DNA from: Streptomyces sp.
GTDB lineage: Bacteria > Actinomycetota > Actinomycetes > Streptomycetales > Streptomycetaceae
Direction: 5' to 3'
Length of the DNA stretch: 64,000 nucleotides
NCBI RefSeq assembly: GCF_019510245.1
Contig: NZ_JAEKKT010000121.1
Location: forward strand, 41,983 to 105,982
Position numbers and translations under genes: made by a program. Below the pieces are notes generated by a model, which saw only the letters and a list, made by a program, of their open reading frames with translations, searched no databases and had not been told where the DNA came from. Each line of letters opens with the position of its first letter. Position 1 is the first letter of the stretch. Below, in pieces: positions 53,714-62,779 of this stretch.

Positions 53714-54295
53714 GTGGAGGCCAGAAACGACGGGCCCCAGCGCTCGGACGCACAGCGCAACCGGGAGCGGATCCTGAAGGTGGCGTTGGCGGAGTTGTCG
53801 CGTGCCGTGGATGTGCCGCTGAACTCGATCGCCAAGAAGGCGGGGGTGGGGCAGGGCACCTTCTACCGCAACTTCCCCAACCGTGAGGCGCTCGTCCTGG
53901 AGGTCTACCGCCACGAGGCGCAACAGCTCGCCGCTGCTGCGGGGGAACTGCTCGCAGCCCGGGCGCCCGATGAGGCCCTGCGGGAGTGGATGGACCAGCT
54001 CGCTCGCTTCGCCGTCGCCAAGGCCGGTCTGTCGGATGCGATGCGTCAGATCGTCGGCACGACGGACGGCCCGGCCCAGCCGGGATACGCGCTGGTCGTC
54101 GAGGCGATCGAGGCGCTGATCGCCGCCAACCACGAGGCCGGCACGCTCCGTCCGGGGCTGACGCCCGACGACTTCGTCCTGGCCGTCGCGGGTATCTGGC
54201 AGATCGATGCCCGCGGGGACTGGCGCACCCAGAGCACGCGGCTGCTGGATCTCGTCATGGACGGGCTGCGCGCGGGGGCACCCGGACGGGGGTGA
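53714..54295 (+). CDS. TetR/AcrR-family transcriptional regulator
   Basis: This 193-residue repressor has an N-terminal TetR helix-turn-helix (RILKVALAELSRAVDVPLNS, then IAKKAGVGQGTFYRNFPNRE) and an all-helical ligand-binding domain. GGAGGAGGGGGA lies just before the GTG start at 53714; upstream frame is open but belongs to the broken ATPase. Candidate operators precede the gene and the NAD(P)-binding reductase remnant facing it, so the reductase was probably its target. Because the reductase is broken, the regulator may now have only itself or distant genes to control. Confidence 0.9.
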   Translation: MEARNDGPQRSDAQRNRERILKVALAELSRAVDVPLNSIAKKAGVGQGTFYRNFPNREALVLEVYRHEAQQLAAAAGELLAARAPDEALREWMDQLARFAVAKAGLSDAMRQIVGTTDGPAQPGYALVVEAIEALIAANHEAGTLRPGLTPDDFVLAVAGIWQIDARGDWRTQSTRLLDLVMDGLRAGAPGRG

Positions 54296-54515
54296 CGATC
54301 GGGCCGCCTGCCCGGGTGGACCGACGGCCCGGCAAAAAGCGTCGCTGACCGGCCGTCGACTGCGGACGAACGGCGCTGACCGACGGTGGCGGGAGCGGCG
54401 TCCTCGTCGTGGTGCGGGACCTTTGCGACGCTGCCGTGCGGCATTGACCACGGCGAGTCGTCGGCGCCTGCCTGCGCTGCCGGACACCGGGGGGCACGTC
54501 TCGGAATGGGACTCG

Positions 54516-54933
54516 TCAGTCCGTGATGACGGCGGCGCGGTGGATCCACTCGGTGCTGTGGGCCGCCTTGTGCAGGAAGTCGGCGACGTCCGCGCGGCTG
54601 ATCGTCGGGTTGCCCTTCATCGGCAGGCGCCCGCCGACGAGGTAGCTGCCCTTGGCGGGGCCCTTGGTCAGCATGGCCGGGTAGACCAGCGGCCAGTCCA
54701 GGCCGCTGGAGCGGATCGCCTTCTCGGAGATCTCCTTGTTGGCGTAGATGTTCCGCAGGAACGTGCTGTACATGACCTTCTGCGTGGCGCTCGCGGACCG
54801 GAAGGTGTCACCCACGCCGAAGGACGACAGCCAGACCAGGCGGGATACGCCCACGTCCCGGGCCGCGCCGATCACGGCCGTGGCGGCGCTGACGACCGGT
54901 GGGGCCGGTCGCACCGAGGACGAGCAGATTCAT
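54516..54933 (-). pseudogene. NAD(P)H-binding reductase with out-of-frame internal deletion
   Basis: The frame opens with MNLLVLGATGPTGR, the dinucleotide-binding motif of an SDR-like reductase. The adjacent sequence in another frame then reads VVSAATAVIGAARDVGVSRL and continues to the normal end AHSTEWIHRAAVITD. About 65 residues of the Rossmann fold are missing between the two and the frame is changed, so no functional enzyme is made. The ATG overlaps the DUF1264 stop as ATGA. Confidence 0.7.
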
Positions 54934-55652
54934 GGCAAGGATTCTGTCCGCTTAGCAAGTGGAATGTCCGTCCGCTTCTGCCGCTTGCGGGACGTCGAGA
55001 CGCCGAGTCGGGCGTCCCGGGCCCGGATCATCTCGTCCGCCGCCTGCCCGTCCTCGGTGAAGCCCATCATCAGCTGCGGGATGCCGTAGGGAAAGTCGTC
55101 GCGGTCGTACTGCCACGTGTGGAACGTCTTCCCGTACGTGGTCACGAGGTCCTCGAAGTAGGCGTGCTCGGCCATGTCGGGGATGCCGGGGGCGGTGAGG
55201 ATGCCGGACCTCACCTCGTAGTGATGGCTGTGCCACAGGCGTTTCTCGTCCTCGGGCAGCCCGCGGAAGCGCTCCTCGCTGATGATGTACTCGATGCCGA
55301 TCAGACGGGCGTCGGGCGCGTTGCGGTCGAAGATGACGCACTGGTGCAGGTCGTGCCGGAGATGGATGCAGAAGTGCGTGGCCTCCACCTGCCTGCCCAT
55401 GTCGTCGGCGTACATGTGGAAGCCGTTGAGATACGTGCTCATCGCATCGAGCGGGTACTTCCGCTGCAGGGCGCCGGCCGCCAGGTCGAGCGCGCGGTGC
55501 TTGAGCGGGTGCCCATTGCCGATCTTGCGAACCGTGGCCGCCTTGCGGCCGAACAGGAGACCGGCCGTGGCCGTCAGGCCTGCCGCGACACCGATGCCGA
55601 GGGTGGTGGCTGTTGCCCGGCCGGAGCCGCGCGAGCCGTGTGTGGGTGCCAT
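54930..55652 (-). CDS. DUF1264 (oil-body-associated-like) family protein
   Basis: This 240-residue protein begins with a hydrophobic stretch (TTLGIGVAAGLTATAGLLFG) that may anchor it, followed by the DUF1264 domain from about residue 55. Clear family blocks are HFCIHLRHDLHQCVIFDRN, IEYIISEERFRGLPEDEKRL, WHSHHYEVRSG and WQYDRDDFPYGIPQLMMGF. The family occurs in bacteria and plants; its function is unknown, though conserved His residues suggest metal binding. Its last codons coincide with the old promoter of the reductase gene, so its C terminus (KRTESLP) may be abnormal. Confidence 0.87.
   Translation of the reverse strand: MAPTHGSRGSGRATATTLGIGVAAGLTATAGLLFGRKAATVRKIGNGHPLKHRALDLAAGALQRKYPLDAMSTYLNGFHMYADDMGRQVEATHFCIHLRHDLHQCVIFDRNAPDARLIGIEYIISEERFRGLPEDEKRLWHSHHYEVRSGILTAPGIPDMAEHAYFEDLVTTYGKTFHTWQYDRDDFPYGIPQLMMGFTEDGQAADEMIRARDARLGVSTSRKRQKRTDIPLAKRTESLP
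54944..54955. promoter_or_regulatory. TetR half-operator inside the DUF1264 3' end
   Basis: CTGTCCGCTTAG lies 11-22 bases before the reductase ATG. Its complement matches the TetR promoter element at 53621-53632 at 11 of 12 positions. It is now part of the last codons of the DUF1264 gene. Confidence 0.45.
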
Positions 55653-55800
55653 GGGCGGCGAGTGCCCCGGACCCGGCGGCCGTAACGGTGTGCTGCGTCG
55701 ACGATCAGTCCCCGCGCGCACGGCCGCATCACCCGGGCCGAGGCGGGTACGCGGGGCGCATGAGGCCGAGGAGGTCTGTCGAACGCTGAGGGGCCACGTC

Positions 55801-56145
55801 ATGAACGGAACGGACGACGGTCGGCATGAGGACGCGGCACCACGCACGGAGTCGGGATCGATCGGCCGCCGCTCACCCCGCACCGGTACGGAACCGGTCA
55901 CCGCACGAAGTCCGCTCCGGCTGCGCCTGCTTCTCTCCGGCATCTTCGCCCCGGTCTTCGTCGCCGCGACCGCGTACTTCGCGGTGTGGGCAGCCGACTC
56001 GGGCCCGGGGGAGAGCCCCGGGCGAGGGCCGTTGACCGTCCTCGCGGTCGTGTGCGGGGTGGTCGCGCTCCTCGCACTGATCGACCTGGTCGTCGTCGCG
56101 CGTCGGCTGAGGCGCGAACGGGCCGTTGCGCCGCCCACGCGCTGA
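55801..56145 (+). CDS. DUF6343-like small membrane protein
   Basis: This 114-residue protein has a polar N terminus with SPRTGTEPVTARSPLRLRLL, then two membrane helices (LLLSGIFAPVFVAATAYFAV and LTVLAVVCGVVALLALIDLV) and a basic tail. The TEPVTARSPLRLR block is typical of DUF6343 proteins of Streptomyces. The ATG has GAGGGG nine bases upstream. An upstream open frame through 55282 has no support. It is divergent from DUF1264. The function is unknown. Confidence 0.8.
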   Translation: MNGTDDGRHEDAAPRTESGSIGRRSPRTGTEPVTARSPLRLRLLLSGIFAPVFVAATAYFAVWAADSGPGESPGRGPLTVLAVVCGVVALLALIDLVVVARRLRRERAVAPPTR

Positions 56146-56325
56146 GACGCCCGCCGTGTCGCTGGGACGGCATCGGTCGCCGCCTTCGCTTGTCAGCCAG
56201 ACCGCGGTCGTCCTGCCGTCACGACCGCGTGTCTCACGCGCCACCGTCGTTCGGTACGGCGTGTGCGCTGCGCCACTGCCTGCGACGATCACCGTCCGTT
56301 CACGCGCGGGCAGGCTCTCGACCTG

Positions 56326-56457
56326 CTAGCCGTCCGGCCACCAGGTAGGTCCGATGCCCTTGCGTACCTCGGGGCGTCCGGCGGGACGTTCGTCGGTCTC
56401 CTCACGAATGCGCCGAGCGTCCGTCTTCACCGTCCTGTTCACGCGGATATGGCGCAT
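56326..56457 (-). CDS. 43-residue basic protein of unknown function
   Basis: This short gene has an excellent ribosome-binding site, AAGGAGG, six bases before the ATG at 56457. The product is 43 residues: RHIRVNRTVKTDARRIREE, then a proline- and charge-rich end GIGPTWWPDG. It has no membrane helix or known motif. It lies downstream of the endonuclease remnant on the same strand. It could be a real small gene or the 5' end of something now lost. Confidence 0.45.
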   Translation of the reverse strand: MRHIRVNRTVKTDARRIREETDERPAGRPEVRKGIGPTWWPDG

Positions 56458-56609
56458 GTCCGCCTCCTTCCAGCGTCTTCCGGGTTCCGCGATCTCACGA
56501 AGCCGGACGCATGGGGGGATTTCCTCGACTCGGGCACGCCCGGCGGTTCCGGGAGACCGGCCGGCCGACCGTGAAGGAGCGGCCCACAACTCTTTCCCGC
56601 GTGTTCCCC

Positions 56610-56837
56610 TCAGCTGCCGGCGCGCGCGATGACGTCGTCCGCGATCCCCTTGTCGAGCGCGGATCGCACCAATCCGGCGGCGAGCGCCGGGTATTCGGTC
56701 TCTTCGACCAGGCGGGCGATGGCGCTCGGGGATTTTGGGAGACCGAGCCGTTCGGCGCCTTGCAGGGCCTTGGCGTCGAAGTACGGTGCGGCCTCCGGCC
56801 AAACGCCCTGGACTTCCCGCAGGAAGATGTCCGCCCC
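56610..56837 (-). pseudogene. C-terminal fragment of an HhH-GPD-like endonuclease
   Basis: The frame ending at 56610 reads ADIFLREVQGVWPEAAPYFD, then GAERLGLPKSPSAIARLVEE and LVRSALDKGIADDVIA. This is the C-terminal half of a Streptomyces endonuclease-like HhH-GPD protein as I recall it. The N-terminal half is absent: at about 56838 the DNA switches to a CpaF gene in a different frame. The catalytic helix-hairpin-helix region is therefore gone. Confidence 0.6.
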
Positions 56838-57337
56838 GGTGGGAGCAGTTCCTCTTCGGACTCCGCTATCGGGCCGACCCGGCGGCGTTCGCCGTCGCCG
56901 TAGTCGAGCCACACCTCGTGCGGGCCCTGGATGATGATGTCCTCGACCCGCTCGTCGTCCAGGTACGGCTGGAGCCGGCCGGCGCGGAAGAGGATGTCGT
57001 ACACGGCGCGACGCAGGGCCTGGTCCTGCTGCGGCGTCATCGCCTCAGCATCCGACCACAGCGCAACCGCCTCGGCGATCCAGTTCAGGCAGCGCTGCTC
57101 TTCACTGTCCCGGTCCATATCGGGCTTGGTCTTGAGGAGTTCCTCGCGCTGCCTGGCGACCTGCGACGCAATGTCCCGGGCCACCCGGTAGTCGACGGTG
57201 ACCTGCGCAGTTGCGGCTCCGAGAGCGTGCGTACTTGCGCCAGCGCCCGCAGGTACGGACGTGCCGTTTGGCTGGTGGACCCGCTCCTGGGACGGCGGCG
57301 CGACGATGGGGTTGGCGTGCAGGGGCCTACCGCGCAT
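56838..57337 (-). pseudogene. CpaF/TadA-family secretion ATPase, truncated after the N-terminal domain
   Basis: The start is good (GGGGAGGTGTCAC then ATG at 57337) and the N-terminal domain is intact, including LRRAVYDILFRAGRLQPYLD and RVEDIIIQGPHEVWLDYGDG. Homology stops at ESEEELL, about residue 165, where endonuclease-derived DNA begins in another frame. Walker A and the rest of the ATPase are missing. It overlaps the CpaE-like gene by 11 bases. It would have powered a Tad-type pilus or secretion apparatus. Confidence 0.75.
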
Positions 57338-58136
57338 GTGACACCTCCCCGCCTGCTGCGCGCGGAACTAGACGGGCCCGGCGTAGGGCGGCCCGTTGAG
57401 CCAGCGCGCTGCTGCCCGCGCGGGCAGCCTTCATGAGCGGCGACCTGGTGAAGTGGCGCGGTTGTTCGGCGCCGTCGGACAGTACGCGAGCGTCTTTTGG
57501 TGCGTAGGGCAAGGTGGCCACCACCGGGACCTGCAGCACACGCTGCACCTCACCTGCGGGATACGGCCCCTCGTCGATCATCACCAGGCCGATGTCCCCG
57601 ACACGGTTTTCCAGCTCGCGTACCCGTCCCTCGGCTGCCTGCAAGCAGCGCAGGGTGTTGCGGACGACCACGAAGGTGGCGTCCGCTTGCTCGGCCAGCA
57701 CTCCCGAGGGCCCGTACGCTCCGCGTCGGCCGAGGTCGATCAGGACGTCATGGTCGTGTTCCGCCTCGATGCCGCGCAGCATCTGCGCGAGGGTCTTCCA
57801 GACCGGGCCAAGGCTCGCCGCCTGTGCGGGGTCGGTGATACCGGGCAGCAGCAGCCGCTCCCACGGCGGGCCGTCCTCGCTGCCCAGGTCGATCAGCTGC
57901 CGCCAGAAGGCTTCGCCGAACACCCCGATTCTGGCGGCGACAGAGAGGTTGCGGAGGCTGCGCTGGTCGCCAAGTGTGCCCTGCAGCAGGCCGTGCAGCA
58001 CGGCAGAGCCGTCCGGGTCACACTCGGCCAGGATCATCTTGCGGCCCGCCTCCAGTGGCCACGACAGCAGCAGGGCCAGCGTGCTCGTGGTCACGCCGGG
58101 TGCGCCGCTGCAACCTGCGAGCGCGATCACAGCCAT
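57327..58136 (-). CDS. CpaE/MinD-like ATPase of a Tad-type or conjugation locus
   Basis: This 269-residue P-loop-like protein begins at the ATG that overlaps the SAF gene stop (TGATG). It resembles ParA/MinD/CpaE proteins, with AVIALAGCSGAPGVTTSTLA at the P-loop position, MILAECDPDGSAVLHGL and VLIDLGRRG. The P-loop has no Lys at either the canonical or deviant position, so ATP hydrolysis is doubtful; that degeneracy seems usual in this actinobacterial group. It probably positions the adjacent CpaF-driven apparatus. With CpaF truncated, it is likely without partner. Confidence 0.8.
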   Translation of the reverse strand: MAVIALAGCSGAPGVTTSTLALLLSWPLEAGRKMILAECDPDGSAVLHGLLQGTLGDQRSLRNLSVAARIGVFGEAFWRQLIDLGSEDGPPWERLLLPGITDPAQAASLGPVWKTLAQMLRGIEAEHDHDVLIDLGRRGAYGPSGVLAEQADATFVVVRNTLRCLQAAEGRVRELENRVGDIGLVMIDEGPYPAGEVQRVLQVPVVATLPYAPKDARVLSDGAEQPRHFTRSPLMKAARAGSSALAQRAALRRARLVPRAAGGEVSHAR

Positions 58137-58843
58137 CAGTTGCCGTCCGGAGCAGCGAGGACCAGGCGCAGGGTGCCGGCCGACTCCCACGCGGCGGCCG
58201 TGGGTCCCTCGGCGGCGGCCGTAGCCACGTCGACGACCACGATGCCCGTACCGGGAGCGGCCCCGGACGCCTTCACGACCCGGCCGTCGATCGTCCGCGG
58301 CGCAGCATTCGAGCCGTTGCCGGTTTCCGTCGCCCCCTGAGCCGGGACGTGCACGAGCTGTACCTTCTGGCCCGGCACCAGAGCGGTGGCCGGGATCTCC
58401 TTGGGCTCCAAGCCGATCGGCACCAACTGCTCCCCGGCCTTCACCAGTGAATCCCTCGTCACCTGCGAAGAGGCCAGCAGAGAGCCCGGCTTGAGCTCCA
58501 CGGCGGCTCGCTTGCCCACCACCGACTTCAGATTGTCGGCGCGCACCGCCTTGACCGCAGGGTCCAGCGCCACGGACGCCTTGCCCAGGTCGTCCTCGGT
58601 CAGCACCTGGCCGACCTGGACGTCCCGGACTACGGTCACGACGTCGGTGCGGTTGCCGACCTGGAGCAGCAGGACGGCAACTCCGGCGCCTCCGGCGGCG
58701 ATCAGTGCCAGAGACAGGGCGATGACCACTGGCCGTCGCCTGCGAGCCGATACCCGCGGCGGAGCCACCGGTCCGGACACGCGCCCCTGCTGGAAGACTT
58801 CGTTCGGGTTGGCTGTGTCTATCGGTTCCTGTGTCTTGCTCAC
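58136..58843 (-). CDS. SAF-domain protein, CpaB/RcpC-like
   Basis: This 235-residue protein has a polar N terminus, one membrane helix (VVIALSLALIAAGGAGVAVL, residues about 38-57) and a periplasmic-side SAF domain (VVRDVQVGQVLTEDDLGKAS, then LKPGSLLASSQVT). CpaB/RcpC proteins of Tad pili have the same layout. GGAGGGA lies eight bases before the GTG start. It is intact and sits between the secreted-protein remnant and the CpaE-like gene. Function within this element is inferred from neighbours. Confidence 0.85.
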   Translation of the reverse strand: MSKTQEPIDTANPNEVFQQGRVSGPVAPPRVSARRRRPVVIALSLALIAAGGAGVAVLLLQVGNRTDVVTVVRDVQVGQVLTEDDLGKASVALDPAVKAVRADNLKSVVGKRAAVELKPGSLLASSQVTRDSLVKAGEQLVPIGLEPKEIPATALVPGQKVQLVHVPAQGATETGNGSNAAPRTIDGRVVKASGAAPGTGIVVVDVATAAAEGPTAAAWESAGTLRLVLAAPDGN

Positions 58844-58863
58844 CGTTCTGTCCCTCCCGGCGC

Positions 58864-59429
58864 CTACCTGACGACCTGTACTTCGCCGACAGCCACCTGC
58901 ACTTGGGTCTGCCGGGCCTCGGTGAGCTGGCCGGTCTGTCCGCCTCCCTCCCAGTTGATCGTCCACGTCGAGGTCGCGGTCACCGGGAACTTGCCGCCTG
59001 CGGCACCGGCCGAGGTCTTGGAGTACACGTGTCCGCAGGTCGGCGACGGGCCCATGACATCGGACGACGTGTAGGGCGTGCCGGGACCATTGCAGGTCAC
59101 GGAGAAACCGTCGCCCATCGTCCACACGATCCGCGACACCTTCGCGGTCGCTGCGACGGTGACCCCGCCCGCGGTAGCCGACGCCGTGTTCGGTCCGTAT
59201 GTTGTGACGCTCTGGTTGACCCACATCCACATCGGGACACCCACGGTGTACTTTCCGGCCGCGCGCGGGCTGGCGATGTCCGGGCCGCGCAGCGTCATAG
59301 AACACCCACGTCGGGGCCGCCGCCGGCGTAGGCGACGCCTGCCGAAGCCAGGGCGAGAGCACTGGTGAGCGAGGCAAGGCGCCGGATCAGCAGGGCTGTT
59401 CTTGAGCGGTCAACTTCGTGACCATCCAC
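58864..59429 (-). pseudogene. Secreted protein of the conjugation locus, split by deletion and frame change
   Basis: A short frame from GTG 59429 encodes a signal peptide (LIRRLASLTSALALASAGVA then YAGGGPD) and stops at 59295. The overlapping ATG at 59298 opens a 144-codon frame, MTLRGPDIASPRAAGKYTVG to VQVAVGEVQVVR, which is the C-terminal domain of a larger exported protein that I recall as about 300 residues in related loci. The middle is missing and the two ends are out of frame. The C-terminal frame could still be translated, but the product would not be exported. Confidence 0.65.
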
Positions 59430-59986
59430 CTCGTCCCCCACTGTTGAAGTGTTGCGGTGCTGACGTATTTGACGAGCCGCGTCGTGGGCAGCGGGACCTT
59501 CTCCTTCGAGGACTTGTCGATCAGGGTCCAGTGCGTCGTGTCGACGCAGTCCGTGACCGTGGCCTCGGGAATCTTTGCGCCGGTCACCTTGACGACTTTC
59601 GGATTGATCACCGGCTTGCCGGTTGTCACCTGCCCGGCCTTCCGCATGACCGAGAGGTCGTGCTCAATGTCGAGCAGCGCCCTCAAGGTGGTGGTCTTCT
59701 TCAGGTCGGTGCCAGCGGAGGAGGCCTTGCTGTAGGCCTTGGTCTGCGCGTCCCAGGAACTGGTGTAGGCCGCGATGACCGCGGCGTCTTCGGCGTTGAC
59801 GCTGAGACTGGGCGATGGTGAGGACGCCTGCCGGGCAGCGCTGGAGGAGGGGGCTGACGCCGCATCGCCGCTGCCGCTGCAGCCGACCAGTGCCAGCAGA
59901 CTGGTGGAGAGGGCCAGCGCAGCGGCGTGCTTGCGGGCGCGGGCGGCGGAGCTGTGCGCTGATAAGCGTCGTGGTGTGGCTCTCAC
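59387..59986 (-). CDS. Putative lipoprotein of the conjugation locus
   Basis: This 199-residue protein has a signal peptide ending in the lipobox LALVGC followed by a Ser/Ala-rich linker. The mature domain contains IAAYTSSWDAQTKAYSKASS and ends VKYVSTATLQQWGTRWMVTK, a cystatin/NTF2-like pattern often seen in small lipoproteins of Streptomyces conjugative loci. I chose the GTG at 59986, with GGGGAG five bases upstream, over an open frame reaching 60109. Its 3' end overlaps the signal-peptide frame of the next remnant. The function is unknown. Confidence 0.72.
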   Translation of the reverse strand: MRATPRRLSAHSSAARARKHAAALALSTSLLALVGCSGSGDAASAPSSSAARQASSPSPSLSVNAEDAAVIAAYTSSWDAQTKAYSKASSAGTDLKKTTTLRALLDIEHDLSVMRKAGQVTTGKPVINPKVVKVTGAKIPEATVTDCVDTTHWTLIDKSSKEKVPLPTTRLVKYVSTATLQQWGTRWMVTKLTAQEQPC

Positions 59987-60138
59987 ATCAACTCCCCATG
60001 CGAGCGAGTCGGTTCGGCCGGCCGCCTCTGGGGCTCGCCGGGGGGCGGCCTGGTGTTTCGGCCGGGTGAAGCGCCGGTGCTGGGCGTTCGAGATCGCCAG
60101 GCTATGCATATGCCTCCCAACTCCTCATCCTGTTATTT

Positions 60139-60158
60139 GAGTTGACGCGAGCCAACTC
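60139..60158. promoter_or_regulatory. GAGTTG-N8-CAACTC dyad upstream of the lipoprotein gene
   Basis: A perfect 6-bp inverted repeat with an eight-base centre lies 153 bases before the lipoprotein GTG, in a locally A/T-rich patch. Spacing fits a dimeric GntR- or TetR-type operator. Confidence 0.4.
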
Positions 60159-60656
60159 GGGACGTATCTGGTCACAACCAGCACCGGAAGCCGGCTTGAG
60201 TCTCGGCAGCGGGACTCCGGTGCTACGACGTCCGCCCAGCACGGCCTTGCGCCGCTTACGGGGTGGAGTGAGGCCGTGGGTTGCGCGGCCGAGCGGTGTG
60301 GGTGCTCCCTGCGCCGACGACAGTGCGGGGCACACAGTGATCACGTGGCCGTCGTGTTGACCCGCTGGCCGGGGAACCGGTGGTGCCCTGATTGAGGTCG
60401 TCCAGTCCAAGGCCTCCGCTGATGACGCAGGAGCCGCTGGCGTACGACACCGGGGTCTGCGCGGGTCGGTAACCTTTCCTTTTGCGAAGTCTGCCTGCCA
60501 GCGTGCCACCCAGCGCCCTCAAAGCTCCGTCCCCTTTGGGAAATTCTGGCCGATCGCGAGACCGTGCAATGGTAAACACTCCCTTCGCGCGAGTAAATCA
60601 CAGGGGGTTTCGGTGGGCATGGCATCCGTGTGTTTCTGGGCGTAGGGCCAGCGACG
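60159..60656. other. Non-coding or decayed stretch in the conjugation locus
   Basis: No gene is supported in these 500 bases. They separate the truncated ATPase from the lipoprotein gene and may be what remains of one or more deleted genes. Confidence 0.45.
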
Positions 60657-62177
60657 TCAGGGTCCTTGAGCTGGGCAGTGGTCAGAAGTACTCCTGATCC
60701 TTCTTCTGCGGCATCTGAGCGTTCGTCGCGCCGGCAGGGGAGTGTGCGGTGAGGAAGGCGGTGACAGGTGCGGGTCGACGAAGACCAGCCCTTGGCCCGC
60801 ATGCGCCCAGCCGATCGCCTGCGCCAGGGCCCGCTCGGTCTTGCCACCGCCGGCCTTGCCGACGCCGACTTCGAACAGGGTCTCCTCGGCGTAAGTGGCG
60901 ACCAGCCGCTCACGGCCGTCCGGGCCCCGGTAGATGCCCTGCAGGAGCAAGTCGGGCCTGCCGAACTCGAAGGTCGGCAGGTCACCGGCGAGTACCGGCA
61001 GACGGCAGTGCACGGTCGGGGGCTTGAGCAGGCCCGTCAGCTCCTCCAGCCGCACCCAGTTCGGACGCGGCGGCTGACAGTGCCCCAGATTCCAGCGGCG
61101 TTCGAAACTGCGCCGGGTGGGCCAGCGGTCGGCGCCGATCCGCCACGGCCCCAGCCTCCAGCCGCGCATGGCCCATCGCGAGCGCCCCCCGAACACATCA
61201 AAGGCAGCCTGGAGTTGGGCCAGGCGCGCGTGGGCACGGCCTTCGGTGTTCGAGGCGCACATCACCAGCAGCTGAACGCGGACCAGGTGGTCGTCCTCAG
61301 CGAGCTTGCCCAGGGCCACCACCGGATCCACGCGGCGCGGCACGGGGGGCATCACGAGCCGCCGGCCGGAGGCAGGCGGCTTGTCGCTGAGGAGCTGCCG
61401 CAGCTGCCAGGCCATGGAGTCCTCGATGCCGGCGGCGTCCTGGCGCAGCCAGCGGGCGGCCCGCTGGGCCTCTCGGCGTTCCGCACGGCGCGCGGCGCCC
61501 ATGAGCTGCATCCTGCGAGCCCGCAGCACCCACTTCGGCGCGCGCTGGATGCCGAGCCGGATCTCGGCGAGGTCGCCGAGCTCGGCGCGCAGGTCGGAGA
61601 CGGCATCCACGAGCGGCTGGAGGGGGTCGGGGTTCAGCGGCACCTCGCGCAGCGGGGCAGTGGGCTTGCCCCGCAGGATGAACTCGGCCCGCACCGTGTG
61701 CTTACGCTCCTTGTCGGCGATCGGCCGAGCCCTGCGGACCGTGACGTCCGGTCCGAACGGGGTGATCGACAAGAGCCGTTGACCGCCCGCAGGGCCTTCG
61801 ATGCGGTAGCGCAGCGGCGCACTGCCGTCGGCGCGGAGCCGGATCTGCACGGCCTTCGAGCGGCGCGGGGCCCACCAGGGCATGGCCGTGGACGCGCGGG
61901 CGAGCTGGACCCCCCGCCTGAAGATCTCCTCCAGGCCCGGGTCGAAGTGCCGTGAGGCGACGAGTTCCAGGGCCATCCGCTGGGTGGAGGCACGCGCAGC
62001 GAGCCAGCGGGCCGCCATCTCGCCGGCGCCCCAGCACACGGCGATGGCCAGGGCGAGCAGGTACCAGTGGTCGTAGAGCCAGTCGGCGGCGCCGGCCAGG
62101 CCGGTCACCAGTCCCGGTACCTGACCGGCAGCTGTCGGATCGGCTTGGCCCGTCAGATTCGGGGCTGCGGAGTCCAC
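60657..62177 (-). pseudogene. VirD4/TraG-like conjugation ATPase with C-terminal deletion
   Basis: AAAGGAG precedes the GTG at 62177. The 506-codon frame has a membrane helix (YLLALAIAVCWGAGEMAARW), a long domain typical of actinobacterial conjugation ATPases, and the P-loop VGKAGGGKTERALAQAIG near residue 445. Homology ends at GLVFVDPH. The DNA then jumps to a tail that, in another frame, reads TAHSPAGATNAQMPQKKDQE and ends YF-stop, which looks like the original C terminus. Probably 200 or more residues of the ATPase core are lost. Confidence 0.72.
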
Positions 62178-62779
62178 GTCGCTGCTCCTTTCTTCGACGT
62201 CGTGCGGGTGAAGTGCAAGTCGGTGATGCGGAGGTCGGTGAAAGTGCCGCCGCGGTCTGTACCGGCCCACACCAGGTGGACCACTGCCTTGCCAGGGCTG
62301 CCGTCGCGGCGGGCGATCGCCGCCTGGATGCGGAAGCGGGCGGTGGCGAAAACCGGGGCCACCGCCTGGCCCGAGCCGGGGAAGACGTCCGGCCAGTGCG
62401 ACCGGCCGACTCCGGTGGCGTCCGCACGCAGCAGTGCTCGCCCGGCGATAAGCAACTGGCGCTCGTCGCCGACGGGAAGGTCGGCGGGCCAGGCCCTCTC
62501 CAGGGACCGCTGCACGGCCGCGTCGCCTGCCGTGCCCTCGCCGTGCGGGGGAAGAACGGACGCGAAGACTGGTGCCGGTGTGCCGGGCGTCGTGCGGGCG
62601 GGCGTCCCGCCTGTGGCAGGTGGCGCTGCCGCCGACTGCGTGGGGGGCTGTGTGGTCGACGCCGCCTGCGGGACCGGCGCCTGCCGGCCGTGCGATCCGC
62701 TCAGCAGGGCGATGCCTGTGACGGCGAGCACAGCGGTGCTCAGCAGCAGCCAACGCGGGGAGCGTGGGGAAGTGGTCAC
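62153..62779 (-). CDS. Membrane-anchored conjugation-locus protein
   Basis: This 208-residue protein has one N-terminal helix (WLLLSTAVLAVTGIALLSG), a Pro/Ala/Thr-rich linker of about 40 residues and a soluble domain with APVFATARFRIQAAIARRDG and a terminal DLRITDLHFTRTTSKKG. The GTG start overlaps the stop of the upstream transglycosylase gene (GTGA), and its 3' end overlaps the ATPase start by 25 bases. Single-pass proteins of this kind sit in the same place in other Streptomyces conjugative loci. The function is unknown. Confidence 0.72.
   Translation of the reverse strand: MTTSPRSPRWLLLSTAVLAVTGIALLSGSHGRQAPVPQAASTTQPPTQSAAAPPATGGTPARTTPGTPAPVFASVLPPHGEGTAGDAAVQRSLERAWPADLPVGDERQLLIAGRALLRADATGVGRSHWPDVFPGSGQAVAPVFATARFRIQAAIARRDGSPGKAVVHLVWAGTDRGGTFTDLRITDLHFTRTTSKKGAATWTPQPRI

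Noticed and set aside
55873..56292. Minus-strand frame opposite DUF6343 as a gene
   Set aside because: No RBS, no recognisable domain, and it lies mainly opposite a supported gene.
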